DNA of 13,220 nucleotides from NCBI GenBank assembly GCA_016875695.1, contig VGPB01000034.1, positions 1 to 13,220 of the forward strand, read 5' to 3'. This DNA is from Chloroflexota bacterium. GTDB taxonomy: Bacteria; Chloroflexota; Dehalococcoidia; UBA2979. The notes beneath the pieces are model-generated. The model was not told the origin of the DNA. It searched no databases and saw only the letters and a list, made by a program, of their open reading frames with translations. Each line of letters begins with the position of its first letter. Within the stretch, counting starts at the first letter, position 1. Shown here piece by piece: positions 12,988 through 13,220 of the stretch. The position numbers and the translations under genes are program-made.

Positions 12988-13220
12988 ATGGGCGCGGCTA
13001 CCGGCCGCGCCCGCGCGTGTGGTGCGGTGCTTGCGATGCTGGCCCTCGGCGCGGCTGCGCGGTACCTGCGGCGCTCGCTGCTCACCGTCGCCGTCGAGGG
13101 GCGCAGCATGTGGCCCGCACTCGCACCCGGCGACTGGCTGATCGTGCGCCGGGGCGGCGTGCCGCGCGACGGGAGCGTGGTGGGGCGTGTCGTGTGCGTG
13201 CGCGCGCCGGACGGGCGCAT
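12988..13220 (+). CDS. sodX: nickel-type SOD maturation protease (S26 family), 3' partial
   Basis: The visible 77 residues begin with a basic N-terminus and a hydrophobic segment (about residues 13-24, AVLAMLALGAAA), followed by the S26 signal-peptidase box EGRSMWPALAPGD with the catalytic Ser40. WLIVRRGGVPRDGSVV continues the fold. The catalytic Lys and the end of the gene are beyond the window. Ni-SOD genes are typically followed by such a small S26 peptidase, which removes the propeptide to free the nickel-binding His. The ATG at 12988 has GGAGAAG at 12973-12979. Spacing to sodN indicates a two-gene operon. Confidence 0.88.
   Translation, partial: MGAATGRARACGAVLAMLALGAAARYLRRSLLTVAVEGRSMWPALAPGDWLIVRRGGVPRDGSVVGRVVCVRAPDGR

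Noticed and set aside
12315..13220. 301-codon minus-strand open frame reaching the window edge
   Set aside because: It lies antisense to sodN and sodX, both identified by motifs, and its composition is typical of a shadow frame.

Overview
This is a GC-rich window (roughly 70% by eye) from a bacterial chromosome, densely packed with many GTG starts and several 4-base GTGA/ATGA gene overlaps. The gene set (cdaA-cdaR, der-plsY-gpsA, a nickel superoxide dismutase with its peptidase, PlsY with GSGKTG in place of GSGNxG, GpsA with a modified GxGxxG loop) suggests Chloroflexota, possibly Dehalococcoidia-like. This is inference; Actinomycetota is the main alternative. No rRNA, tRNA or CRISPR was seen.

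Layout. (1) 1-1267: the 3' part of an IS3-family insertion sequence. orfA and orfB are joined by a -1 frameshift site (GGGAAAC, 192-198). A 180-bp diverged remnant of a second copy's right end follows directly. (2) 1294-1770: a small putative lipoprotein of unknown function. (3) 1865-7929: a tight same-strand cluster, argF, cdaA, cdaR, der, plsY, gpsA, with gaps from -4 to +22 bases, almost certainly one operon. It combines arginine synthesis, cyclic di-AMP synthesis and its membrane regulator, a ribosome-assembly GTPase and the first steps of glycerophospholipid synthesis. (4) 7977-8981: an acidic HEAT-repeat protein. (5) 9224-10278: a translationally coupled NUDIX hydrolase and GNAT acetyltransferase. 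(6) 10435-12254: a polyhydroxyalkanoate (PHA) module, with a phasin-like protein behind a hairpin and a 30-codon leader ORF, convergent with an intracellular PHA depolymerase whose reading frame is broken twice as read. (7) 12528-13220: sodN (Ni-SOD) and the start of its S26-type maturation peptidase sodX, cut by the window edge.

Most of the window is ordinary housekeeping sequence, and I see no clear evidence of an undescribed system. The points most worth checking are: the Cys-to-Asp change in the HCLP ornithine-binding motif of ArgF; the two mutually compensating frameshifts in phaZ, one at a G10 tract; the Ser at the usual Cys nucleophile position of PhaZ; the hairpin and leader ORF ahead of the phasin; and the IS frameshift site and tandem IS end.
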